Source: Neocallimastix lanati (nom. inval.) (lineage: Eukaryota > Neocallimastigomycota > Neocallimastigomycetes > Neocallimastigales > Neocallimastigaceae). Taken from it: a stretch of DNA of 32,130 nt. Where the stretch lies: contig JACVTC010000400.1 in NCBI GenBank assembly GCA_016946835.1, positions 1 to 32,130 of the forward strand. Direction: 5' to 3'. Position 1 is the first letter of the stretch; every line of letters starts with the position of its first letter. The position numbers were made by a program, and so were the translations under genes. This document shows positions 18,540 to 28,600 of the stretch, piece after piece. Below the pieces are notes generated by a model, which was not told the origin of the DNA, ran no database searches, and saw only the letters and a program-made list of their open reading frames with translations.

Positions 18540-18698
18540 CTATACATTAGTTGTATTAAATTTTATAATATTTTTAAGGTGTACTGGTCGTTCTAAGCAT
18601 GTATGTGTGTTAGGATCCATTAATTGAACTGTATTAAATTTCTTTTTAACTACTTGATAAGGTCCAACAAAATAAGGATCTAATTTATATCTCGAAAA
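18540..18698 (-). pseudogene. Integrase C-terminal (GPY/F) remnant of element D, out of frame
   Basis: A 52-codon frame that reads FSRYKLDPYFVGPYQVV and later PVHLKNIIKFN, matching the extreme C-terminus of element B and A Pol (FSRSKLEPYF, NVHLKNIVKYN). It continues the GELVKVKK end of the D protease ORF, but in a +1 frame, the break falling at an 8-A/4-T run (about 18697-18708). The shift could be a real indel, a sequencing error in the homopolymer, or recoding. It shows that D descends from an element with a full integrase. Confidence 0.8.
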
Positions 18699-20928
18699 TT
18701 TTTTTTACTTTGACTAACTCGCCAATTTTTATTTCATTTTGTTTCTTTGTTGCATATTTTTCTGTATTATTTGGAATATTTGGAATATCAGCATTCTTGA
18801 TAATTTTTCTAGAGTTATCTCCGTCTTTAATGTACTCTTCTCTATTTAAATTTATAAAATGGTCCTCTAAAACTTCTTTCTTAAATTCACTAATTTCTTT
18901 GTTACCTTTAGTATTAATTTCATTTTGTTCTTGTTCTATTTCATTTGCACTTTCATTACTACTAGAATCTTTATGATTTATAGCATTAACTTGGTAATTA
19001 TTATTGTTAATATATGTATCTATTTTATTTTCTAATATTTTATTCATATATAATATTATATTATTGAAAACTTGGTATAATTGATTTTGCAATTGACATA
19101 AATCCTGAGTTTTATGTTTTTCATCCATAAAAGCACCTCTTTCATTATATTGTAATATATAAGAATTTATATTGTTCAATATATTATTATTATACTCAAT
19201 GATATTGGATCTTAATTGAATTAATTGATTTAAAAATTTTTTTAATTTATTTTGATTTATTTCTTGTATATGTCTATTACAATTTGTATTACTCTTCATA
19301 TTATTATTATATTCTAATATATTATCAAATGAATTTGTTAATTTATTTCTATATATATTTTTATTATAATAATTTTTATTATGATTAATGTCTCCAGGGA
19401 TTGTTAAATTTTTGGAATTTTCCATGATTTTTGGATTTTCTATATACCTTGCTTTTTCCCTCAAAATTTTTAATTTTGAACTAATTTTGAAATTTTCAAT
19501 TTTATTGTCTAAATTAACTTTTGGAATTTTTGCATTAGAAATTTTTAACTTTTCTGATTTATTAAAATTTTTACTTTTCATAATGTCCTTCTTTCTTAAG
19601 TCCTTATTCTTTCCCTCCTGAGATGCTACTTCCTTTTTCTTAGATATTTCTTTTATACTATTTTCTTCACTATTCTTATTAGGTCTAATAAAATTGATAC
19701 CACACGAATTCTTTTCCATAGCTTGGTTCTCAACGATAGGAGCAATGATATCAAAGTTTTCAACTGAAGTAAAACGACACAACGATCTTAACATCGGATG
19801 AATAAAAAGGTAATTATCAGCAATTGATTTAAGTCCTAATAAGAATTCAAAGTAAATATCTTTATGATCAATAACACAGAAATCTGCTGTGAAAGTATAA
19901 TTATTAATTGAAACTTTTAGTCGAACCACGATAGCATTCGCAATAGTACTATCCCCAAGTGCTTCATAAATTCTTCCTCTACATACATTAACTTGTTCAT
20001 AAGTACCAGGTAGACTATTAATATAAGTAGTACTCACTAGATTCAAATTACTTCCAGAATCTATGAGTAATCTTCCTTCGGTATCGTCTACCGATGCATT
20101 TACGATTCCCAAGTCGTCACTATGAAATTTTGTATTTTCTATTTTATTCTGATTATTTTCTTCTTCATTAATAATAAAAGGTTTCATGGCATCCAAAGAG
20201 CTAACAAATTTAATTTTTTCTAATTTTAAATTTTTTGTTAATTCGGACCTTAATTTGGGACATATATCTAGAATTTGACCAAAAGTAATATTGCATTTGG
20301 TATTGGCTAAATCTTTAATAATTTCATACGGTTCCATATTGGTTAATTTAGCTAGATTTATGTGACGTTCTGGTTTTGTGTTACCTTCCTGTTCATTAAT
20401 TTTTAATTTTGTTTCTTCAAAGTCCACTTTCTTATTAATTACAGTTCCTTGTAAATTATTAATATTTGAATTTTTGAAATTATTTCTATTTTTGTTATTC
20501 AACTGGTCTTCACGTGATGATTTGTTAACATAATTATTACTTTCTTTATTAATTTTATTTTTATTTTTAATTTCTTCATCTTTGTTTAATTTATTATCAT
20601 TAATAACATGATTATTATTATTGTTTAAATCTGGAGAAGATTTATTTATTTTAATGCTCTCATTAAAGGTAATCGTCTTTAAATTCTTTCTAACTTTAGG
20701 TTTTAGTATTTTCCTTTTAGATAAATCAACTTCTTCTTCTACTTCATCTTTTTCTTCTTCATCTTTTTGGAAAATATCACTTCTATTAGCTGTATTCGCT
20801 TTAGCTTTCCTAATTTCCGTTCCAGCATCTAAAGAAAAGTCCTTTCTTTTGGCAGCATCAACAAAATATTTCTTCATCTCAGGAACGTTATTGGAATTTA
20901 AGGGAGAACGTTCACTCCCTCTTAGTAG
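18685..20928 (-). CDS. Protease-bearing ORF2 of element D; RT/RNase H/integrase core replaced
   Basis: Read as a -1 frameshift extension of Gag; the first ATG inside is at 20877 (730 residues from there, numbering below). The N-terminal part is Lys/Glu/Asn-rich. A pre-protease region (ICPKLRSELT) matches A, B and E. The aspartic protease core is LIDSGSN (Asp 273), with the normal Gly. After RSLCRF and IIAPIVENQ, which still align with B (about residue 390), homology stops. About 300 residues follow that are Lys/Asn/Glu-rich, with a helical, Leu/Ile-patterned segment at roughly 545-620. The end GELVKVKK is the start of the integrase C-terminal module. No YxDD, RNase H or DDE motif occurs. The middle segment matches nothing I know; it could be coiled coil or disordered. 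Confidence 0.85.
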   Translation of the reverse strand, partial: LLRGSERSPLNSNNVPEMKKYFVDAAKRKDFSLDAGTEIRKAKANTANRSDIFQKDEEEKDEVEEEVDLSKRKILKPKVRKNLKTITFNESIKINKSSPDLNNNNNHVINDNKLNKDEEIKNKNKINKESNNYVNKSSREDQLNNKNRNNFKNSNINNLQGTVINKKVDFEETKLKINEQEGNTKPERHINLAKLTNMEPYEIIKDLANTKCNITFGQILDICPKLRSELTKNLKLEKIKFVSSLDAMKPFIINEEENNQNKIENTKFHSDDLGIVNASVDDTEGRLLIDSGSNLNLVSTTYINSLPGTYEQVNVCRGRIYEALGDSTIANAIVVRLKVSINNYTFTADFCVIDHKDIYFEFLLGLKSIADNYLFIHPMLRSLCRFTSVENFDIIAPIVENQAMEKNSCGINFIRPNKNSEENSIKEISKKKEVASQEGKNKDLRKKDIMKSKNFNKSEKLKISNAKIPKVNLDNKIENFKISSKLKILREKARYIENPKIMENSKNLTIPGDINHNKNYYNKNIYRNKLTNSFDNILEYNNNMKSNTNCNRHIQEINQNKLKKFLNQLIQLRSNIIEYNNNILNNINSYILQYNERGAFMDEKHKTQDLCQLQNQLYQVFNNIILYMNKILENKIDTYINNNNYQVNAINHKDSSSNESANEIEQEQNEINTKGNKEISEFKKEVLEDHFINLNREEYIKDGDNSRKIIKNADIPNIPNNTEKYATKKQNEIKIGELVKVKKIFEI

Positions 20929-20934
20929 TTTAAA
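20883..20934 (-). promoter_or_regulatory. -1 ribosomal frameshift signal with pseudoknot, element D
   Basis: Minus strand: heptamer T TTA AAC at 20934-20928, spacer TACTAAGA (8 nt), stem 1 GGGAG (20919-20915) with CTCCC (20906-20902), loop TGAACGTT (20914-20907, 8 nt). Loop GAACGTT pairs perfectly over 7 bp with AACGTTC (20889-20883). The -1 frame is open without a stop through to the ATG at 20877. Confidence 0.9.
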
Positions 20935-21788
20935 CGTTCGTTTGAGACATTAGCAGAACCACTTGATTCTTCATTTAGCATTCTTTGGTATTTCAAATAT
21001 TCAAAGTGATTAAATTTTGGACAATTGTATTTCTTGTGACCTTCTTCGTTACAAAAATAGCACATCTGTACTCTATATTTACCTTTATTTCCATCATTAT
21101 TCAAATTATTATTTTTGAAATTATTATCACGTGATTCATGAGTGACTGGTTTATTGTTAAAATTTTTGTTATTAGGTGAATTAAATTTTTGGTTAAAAGA
21201 AGAATTTCCATTAAAGTTACTGGTTCTTTTTCCACATTCATTTTCAACTTCATCAATTAATTCAGCTGTAGAAAAAGCTTTTGCTAGACTAATTCTTTTT
21301 CCCGCAAGTTTAACACCTTTCCATGCTTCTTTCTTGTTAAAAATTGACTTCAAATAATCAGAAACAGAAATGCATCTACGATCATCTTCATCGAGTTTAT
21401 TATATAATTCTTTATATTCTTTATTAAATTCCTTTATATTTCCTCTGGTAGATATTGCCATATTTTTAAGTTTATCAATGATGTCTTCTGGGTCCATATA
21501 TAAGTCATGAAATTCTAGAAGAGCATCACGTATTTCTTCTAAAGATGGATAAACAATATTATTATCCACATCTTTAGTTACTAATGCATTAAGACAATGG
21601 ATACTTTTACCAATCACTTTAAATTTACAATTATTAAAAATTTCTTTTTCATCAGTAACTTGGTAAAGAGTGATCCAAGCCTTCATCTGGTTATACCAAG
21701 CATCAACATCCTTATTTGAATCTGAAAGGACTTGAATGCATTGGAATTGCATTAGTTTATTTTGATTTTTAATTAATTCTTCAGTCAT
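20922..21788 (-). CDS. gag: Gag polyprotein, element D
   Basis: 288 residues from the ATG at 21788; the frame is open a little further upstream without an ATG. The layout matches the other Gags: N-terminal helices with AWYNQMKAWI, a conserved IKEFNKEYKELYNKLD, then ISVSDYL, an Asn/Lys-rich linker and a zinc knuckle CYFCNEEGHKKYNC at 243-256. It ends RLNY-stop over the slippery heptamer. Only 189 bases separate the LTR end from this ATG. Intact, as expected if the element supplies its own particle protein while borrowing the enzymes. Confidence 0.9.
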   Translation of the reverse strand: MTEELIKNQNKLMQFQCIQVLSDSNKDVDAWYNQMKAWITLYQVTDEKEIFNNCKFKVIGKSIHCLNALVTKDVDNNIVYPSLEEIRDALLEFHDLYMDPEDIIDKLKNMAISTRGNIKEFNKEYKELYNKLDEDDRRCISVSDYLKSIFNKKEAWKGVKLAGKRISLAKAFSTAELIDEVENECGKRTSNFNGNSSFNQKFNSPNNKNFNNKPVTHESRDNNFKNNNLNNDGNKGKYRVQMCYFCNEEGHKKYNCPKFNHFEYLKYQRMLNEESSGSANVSNERLNY

Positions 21789-21957
21789 ATTTTTAACTTT
21801 AATTCTATTTTCTAATTGACTGAAAAATTCTTTAATCGAAAACAATTTTTTTTTTTTTTTTTTTTTTATTATTATTATTATTATATTATATTATATTTTA
21901 TTTTATTTTAAAAAAAAATAATATTAAAATTTAATAAATATATTTTTCCTCCCACAA

Positions 21958-21975
21958 GAGCCGATATCTCCACCA
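21958..21975 (-). promoter_or_regulatory. Primer-binding site of element D
   Basis: Minus strand TGGTGGAGATATCGGCTC, two bases after the 5' LTR end TATATCA. It begins with TGG as for tRNA-primed elements and shares TGGTGGAGA with element C. Confidence 0.85.
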
Positions 21976-21977
21976 AA

Positions 21978-22539
21978 TGATATACAACTCAAAAGTTCGA
22001 TGTACTTTTGTTGGGATTTATTTATTAAATTTATTAATTTATTATTTATTTATTTATTTAATTTTATATAAAAACTACATATAATTAAAAAGACTATTTA
22101 ACAACTTTCTTATTCTTTCAATTACAAACTAACTTAACATAATATAACTTTTAATCTTAACTTTTACTTAACAACGACGACTACAGCTCAGCTCTTCTCT
22201 TAATTCAGAGAAATGCTTTATTTTTATGTTATTTAGTTATAATTAACTATTTAATTAATTGTTCCTGTGATTAGAATAAACTATTAATAATTATTATTTA
22301 AGGAAATATTTAATAACTATATAAATATAAATATAAAATGATAAGAATATAATTAAAACATTGATTTATGCTATAAAATTTATTATTAATTAAATATATA
22401 ATTAATATATAAAATCAAGCCACATATTGAAATTGTTGTAAAATCATTAGATTTAAATTTGATTTATGTCATTAATTTATGTTTGAATAATAAAACTAAT
22501 TTTATATTAATTAAGGTTTGAATATTTCATTTTATATCA
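21978..22539 (-). repeat. 5' LTR of element D
   Basis: Partner of 17956-18517 at an offset of 4022 bases; I saw no difference between them. Followed on the minus strand by the primer-binding site. Confidence 0.93.
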
Positions 22540-22875
22540 TCTGTTATTGTTAAATTTTTATTTATTTAAATAGTATAGTTTAATATTATTAATAGTTTTT
22601 AGTTTAATTTTAAATTAGTTAAAATATTTAAATAGTTATAATAAAAAATAGTTATAATAAAAAATAGTTAATTAGAAAATTATACTATAATTAGTTTTAG
22701 TTTAAATATTTTATTATTTTATAAAATTAATTATTATTAATATTTAAATTGAATATATGTAAATTAAATTAATTTAATATATTAGAATATAATTAAGAAA
22801 AAATATAAATATTGTAAATTTTCTTTAATTGAAAAAATGTAATTGTTATTTTTTATTATTTGATAGTTCATAACA

Positions 22876-22946
22876 TAATAAGAACTATTTAATAAAAGAT
22901 TTTTAATAAACCAAATATTTTTAATAAAAAGAATTTATTTAATATA
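22876..22946. other. Short AT-rich non-coding gap before fragment E
   Basis: Contains repeated TTTTTAATAAA-type strings and no recognised signal. Confidence 0.4.
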
Positions 22947-24260
22947 GTGTTTTTGTATTATTATAATCTGTTTTATCATAAAACACTTTATAGTAACAAT
23001 AACAATAATACTAATAATAACAATAACTTTAATAATAACAATAACCATAAAAATAACAAAAATAATAATTACACATATAATAATAATTACATTAATAATC
23101 GTTACAATAATGATAATAATAGTAATAATAATAATAGTATTAATAATAATAATAATAGTAATGATAATCATAATAATAGTTATAATAATAATTATAATTT
23201 TGGTAATAATGGTAATAATAATAATAATAATAATAATAGTAATAATAATAATAATAATAGTAATGATAATCATAATAATAGTTATAATAATAATTATAAT
23301 TTTGTTAATAATGGTAATAATTATAATAATGATGATCATAATAATCGAGGTAATATTAATAACGATAATTATAATAATAGTAGTCATAGTTATATTAATA
23401 ATAATAATAGTAATATTAATAATAATAGTGATATTAATAATAATAGTGATATTAATAATAATGGTAATATTAATAATAATAATAGTAATTATAACAATAA
23501 GAATCTTAATAATAATTATAGTAATAGTGATTATAGTAATGATAATTATAATAATAACGATACTAATAATTACAATGATAATAATAATTATAAAAATTAC
23601 AATAACTATAATTATAATTATAATAATAGTATTATGAAATGTAATAGTGATAATGTTAATATGAGAAATGATAATAATGATTATTATATCGATGATAATA
23701 ATAATCATTATAATAATTGTAATAATCATTGTAATAATAATATTAAGGATAATGATAATGAAAAAAATGATTATTATAATAACAATTATAATAAAAATAA
23801 TAATAATAATGTTTATTTAAGAGATACCAATGAAGAATTCCAGGATGAAGTTGTTTTTGCTGCTCAGAGAAAAGGCAAACAAAATAAAGAAAAATATAAG
23901 GGGCCTTATAAAGAAACACAAAGGCTTCATCTCAAAGATAATCCAGTTCCTATTCACACTCCAGCCATGAAACAAATAAATAATAATAATGATAATTATA
24001 ATGATAGTAATAATAATGAGGAACTAAATAATAATAAAATAATTGAAGGTGAAAATCTTTCTTTTACAAAAAAGGTTAATTTTAGAGAAAATCCAGATAT
24101 AATTGAAATTAATAATAATGGAAATATTCGAGATGAAGATAATATGAATTTAGAGGATGATCCAAATAATTTAAATTATAATAATAATAATAATCATAAT
24201 ATTAATATTGATGATTATAATAATAATATTAACAATAATGACAATTCTAATAATATCAAC

Positions 24261-24298
<38 letters not shown>

Positions 24299-25024
24299 TA
24301 ATAATAATAATAATAATAACATTAATGATAATATTAATACTAATAATGATAGTAATAATAACACAGAAAAATTGGAACATTTAGATATATCATATATAAA
24401 CCAGCCAAATATTTCAAACGCAAAAAAAATTAACAAATTAAATAGAATTAAAGAGATAATATCCAATACTACAAACGAAAATGAAAATGGAGGTAATACT
24501 AAGACGTCAAAATTAGAGAAACATATTAAAATGATCAATTTGGTTGATAATTATGATATAAATGACCTGGTTAAAGATGTTGCCAATATAGAAGTCAAAC
24601 TTAAACTGGCACACTTATTGGACTTATGTCCTAAATTTCGTACCGGGTTTAACAAAGAACAAAAATTAATTAAAAGTACCAGTAAAGAATTTTTAATAAA
24701 TGCTTTATCATTATTAAGCGACTATAAAGTTATCAAAGTAAATGGTACTATTGAAGGATCCTACGCAGAAATATTCTTAGACTCTTGTGCAAGTGTTAAT
24801 TTAATTACTGCTGCTGCATTCGAGAAGTATAAAATAAATAAAACGGCCGTTGGAACTATTTCGGAAAGAATATTCCAGGCTTATTCTAATAATTATATTT
24901 CTTCGGATGTATACGAATTAGAAATTGAAATAGGCGGCTACACTTTCAAAGACTATTTCAGAAAAATAGAAAAAGATGATATTTTCGACGTGTTAATTGG
25001 TATTGACACGCTTAAGAAAAATAG
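22947..25024 (+). pseudogene. Fragment E, part 1: Asn-rich protease ORF interrupted by element F
   Basis: An open frame (ATG 22947, start uncertain) with about 280 residues of mainly Asn from AAT codons. A unique stretch (DEVVFAAQRKGKQ) follows, then the LKDNPVP..TPA motif also seen in B and A, another Asn block, the pre-protease region (LLDLCPKFRTG) and a protease core LDSC (Asp 612) with Cys in place of Gly. At codon 692, inside a KKN triplet, element F is inserted. The frame reads a short way into the F LTR by chance and should be ignored from 25025. No gag of its own is seen; it may be the pol part of element C. Confidence 0.75.
24180..24362 (+). repeat. AAT trinucleotide tract in fragment E
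   Basis: Near-pure AAT/AAC run coding poly-Asn. A similar, longer tract runs from about 22997 to 23815. The low complexity also opens the other frames, which are not genes. Confidence 0.85.
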
Positions 25025-25666
25025 TATAACAAAATATTATAATAAATATAATAACACTCAAAAAAACAAAAATTATTTTATTTTTTATTTATTTTTTTTT
25101 CTTTTATTATAATTATTTTATTAATTATATTTATTATAATACTATAAGCCGCAAGGGTTGATATAGTATTAATATTAAAAAAAGTTTTATTAAAAAATTA
25201 AGTTTTATTAACTAAACAAAATTAAAATAAAAAAACACAAAGAAAAGAATATTTGTTAATAAGAATTTTACTCATATTTATATTTTTTTCAAAAGTTAAA
25301 GTTATTAAAAAATAAAAATAAAAGTTTCTAAAAAGTTCTTAAAAATCGAAAAATTTAGAAAAAATAGAAAACAATAGAATTAAGAATTTAATAGAATAAA
25401 CTTTAATTAATTAAACACAAGAATTATCAAGAAATTCTAGTAATTTCTTGAACTATAAAGAATCTTCTAGATATTTTTTAGAATAAAACTATAAAATAAT
25501 AATAAATGTGAATCGAACCCTAAGTAGTTTGATTCATGGTATTAGTTACTAACAACTATACCAGAAATAATATTTTTTAAATTTAATTATTTGTTTTAAA
25601 ACTTTATTGAAAAATAATACTAAATATTAAAATAATAAAATAATTGTAATTATTAATTCTGTTATA
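25025..25666 (-). repeat. 3' LTR of element F
   Basis: 642 bp, paired with 31210-31852. It contains a perfect 10-bp hairpin (TCAAGAAATT with AATTTCTTGA near 25428-25452) and a tRNA-like stretch (25510-25560). Confidence 0.95.
25510..25560 (-). promoter_or_regulatory. tRNA-like A-box/B-box pair in the element F LTR
   Basis: Minus strand TATAGTTGTTAGTA (25560-25547) resembles a tRNA D-arm A box (TATAGTGGTTAGTA in many tRNAs). GGTTCGATTC (25519-25510) matches the B-box consensus. The spacing is tRNA-like. Two hairpins, TGGTAT/ATACCA and TGAATC/GATTCA, cover it. Whether RNA polymerase III uses it is unknown. Confidence 0.35.
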
Positions 25667-25667
25667 A

Positions 25668-25678
25668 CTCTCTCCCTT
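25668..25678 (-). promoter_or_regulatory. Polypurine tract of element F
   Basis: Minus strand AAGGGAGAGAG, overlapping the last bases of the gag-pol stop codon and abutting the 3' LTR (TTATAACAG). Confidence 0.8.
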
Positions 25679-28600
25679 AGAGACGGATTCCAGACGTCTT
25701 AGGTTTTGGTTTATTTGGAAACTTCTTGTGGAATTCGGCAAGAAGTTTATTGCAATGAAGATTCTCAAAAGGTTCCCATGAGTTTTCAGAATCATCATAA
25801 CCTTTCCAATGAATTAAATATTTAATTTTGTTATGAAATTTCTTTGAATCAAGAATAGATTCAACCTCATATTCTTTTTCTCCATTAAGTATAATAGGTT
25901 TTGGAGTTGGGATATTTCTTTCTGTAAATTCATTTTCATAGGCTGGCTCAAGAAGTGAAACGTGGAAAACTGGAAAGACCCTAAAAGAGTTTGGTAACTT
26001 TAATTTATAACTTACATCTGAAATTTTCTTTAAAATAGTAAATGGACCAGATTTCTTAGGAGCAAGTTTACCTTTTTTATTATTTATTAAATCATTCCTT
26101 AACAGCCAAACTTTTGAGCCAACTTTAAACTCCGGCGGAGACATATGTTTATCATCATAATATTTTTTTTGAAAATTAACTGCACTTTGGAGATTTTCTT
26201 TAAGTACATTTCTTAATTCTTTTAGGTCTTTAGCAATAATTTCAGCACGAGGGACAATAGAAACATCTGGAGTAGAAGGATCAAATTTAGGATTGAACCC
26301 ATAATTAAGAAAGAAAGGAGTAGCATTTGCAGATTCTTGTATTGTGTTATTGTAAGCAAATTCTGCAAGAGATAAATATTCCATCCAATTATTTTGTTGA
26401 TAATTAACATAACATCTTAAGTATTGTTCAAGTATTGCGTTTACCCTCTCCGTTTGACCATTAGTTTGCTGATGATAAGCAGATGATAAACAAAAATCAA
26501 CATGAAGTAAATTAAATAATCTATTCCAAAATTTAGAAGTAAACTGAGTACCTCTATCCGACACAATATCCTTTGGCAGACCATGAAGTTTGAAAATAGA
26601 ATTAAGAAATTGTTCAGCACAATCCTCAGCAGAGGGAACTGATTTAAAGGGAACAAAATGAGCCATCTTCGTAAAGCGATCAACTACGACAAGAATACAA
26701 GACATACCATTGGAAGAGGGAAGATCTGTTATAAAATCCATTGAAATTGATTCCCAAGGATTATTGCCAATGGGTAAAGATTTAAGTAAACCGTAAGGTT
26801 TATGACGAGGAGCTTTTGAAGCGCAGCACACATTACAAGTACGAATATATTTTTTAATATCCTTATACATACCAGGCCACCAATAATTTCTAGAAACTAA
26901 GTCAGAGGTTTTATTTATGCCAAAGTGGCCAGCAGTAGGAGAATCGTGACAAGAACAAAGAATTTTAAATCTAAGGCATTCAGGAATATAAATAAGATTG
27001 TCATATAAAAGAATACCATTGGAGAACGAAAGGAGATCAACCGAAGCAATGGGTTTCTCATTAGCAGAAGGCTTTTCAAAATATATCTTAACATTATTAA
27101 AGAAAGGATCCTTGGAGTAACACTTTTTAATTTCATCTTGTAGATTTGATTCAATAGAGATACTTGAAGTAAAACAAAAATTTTCCGGTTTAAGTACTTG
27201 GTAAGGTTTAGCAGGTTCATGATTATCATAATCAGGACGGCGAGATAAAGCATCTGGCTTACCACCGCGAGAACCTGGACTATACTCAATTTGAAAGTCA
27301 AATCGAGTAAAGAACATTGACCATCTAATTAAACGTTGTGAAAGCTGCTCTGGTTTCTTAAAGTAGAGTAGATTTCTATGATCAGTAAGAACTTTAATAG
27401 TATTCTTAGCGCCTTCTAAATAGTACCTCCAAGTTTCAAAAGCAGTCTTAATAGCAAGTAACTCTTTATCATAAATTGGATAATTGCATTCAGCAGAGGT
27501 AAAAGCTCTAGAATAGAAAGCAATTGGATGAAGCTTATTATCTTTAGAGCTAACTTGGGATAAAATACATCCAAGCGCAAAATTACTTGCATCCGTTTCA
27601 ACAAAAAATTGAGAATTAGGATCAGCAGGAATAAGGATGGGAGCAGAAGTAAAAGAACGTTTAAGAAGTTCAAAGGAGTCATTAGCATCTTTTGACCAAA
27701 CAAAAGGAACATTTTTTCTTGTAAGTTTATTAAGAGGATAAGCAATTTTAGCAAAATTTTTTATAAAGCGTCTGTAGAAATTGACTAGGCCAAGAAACGA
27801 TTGAACTTCTTTAACTGTAGTTGGAGCAGGCCAATCTAAAATAGCTGAGACTTTCTTAATATCCATCTTAAGACCATCTGAAGATACATAATATCCTAAA
27901 AATTTAACTTCGAACTTATCAAACTCACATTTTTCAAGGTTAACATGTAAATGAAATTTCCTAAGTTGTAATAGTACTTTTTTAACGTGTAAATGATGTT
28001 CAGAAAGATCATCAGAAAAAATGATAATATCATCAATATAGGCATAACAAAATTTACCTAAATAGTCACTTAATACAGTATCAATCATTCTTTGAAAACA
28101 GGCAGGTGCATTCTTGAAACCGAAAGGCATAACTCTAAATTCAAAGTGTCCTAAGCTACATACAAAAGCTGTTTTGTATTCATCTCCAGACCTGATACGA
28201 ATTTGGAAGTAAGCAGATTTTAAATCAAGCTTTGAGTAATACTTATGACCAGGAGCTTTATTAAAAATAACAGTTGTTAAAGGCATAGGATAACTATCTC
28301 TAATGGTGATTTCATTAAGTTTCCTAAGATCAATACACATACGTAACTCACCATTATCTTTTGGAGCAAATAAAATTGGATGACCAGCTTCTGATTTTGA
28401 CCTAACAATAAAACCGTATTTTAAATAGTCTTTAATAATTTTTTCTAAAGCTATTTCTTCGGGAATTGTAAGGGGATAAATTGCACTATAATATAACTTA
28501 GTATTAGGTTTAAGGTCAATAGCACAATCAAAACTAGAATGAGGAGGTAAGATTTTAGCTTCTTCTTCACTAAATACATCAGAGAATTCTAGATAAATGG

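Larger units (their letters stand above)
17956..22539 (-). mobile_element. Element D: complete non-autonomous Gypsy-type element lacking RT and integrase core
   Basis: Direct repeats at both ends, TGATATA...TATATCA, flanked by TCTG on both sides (17952-17955 and 22540-22543), a 4-bp target duplication. Read on the minus strand: LTR, primer site, gag, frameshift signal, protease ORF, integrase tail, purine tract, LTR. The internal region is short (about 3.5 kb) because RT, RNase H and the integrase core are missing. The LTRs look identical, so the insertion is recent. Confidence 0.92.
17688..22875 (+). repeat. Candidate solo LTR split by element D
   Basis: Without element D and one TCTG copy, the flanks 17688-17955 and 22544-22875 join to about 600 bp. 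This starts TGTATGAA and ends TTCATAACA (imperfect inverted ends), with TATAAATA at 22804-22811, 64 bases before the end. The layout matches the candidate LTR at 5941-6556. I found no clear target duplication. No coding sequence in either half. Confidence 0.3.

Noticed and set aside
19388-19621. Plus-strand ORFs opposite element D (also 18710-18976, 20621-20953, 21142-21357)
   Set aside because: Antisense shadows of the D ORF2 and Gag coding sequence; no conserved motif.
22542-23004. A 463-bp LTR with ends TGTTATTGTTA/TAACAATAACA
   Set aside because: The right end is ordinary AAC/AAT repeat of the E Asn tract, and no target duplication fits. The end at 22875 suits the TATA spacing better.
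23110-23637. A 175-residue Ile-rich plus-strand ORF
   Set aside because: Alternative frame of the E Asn tract with no independent support.
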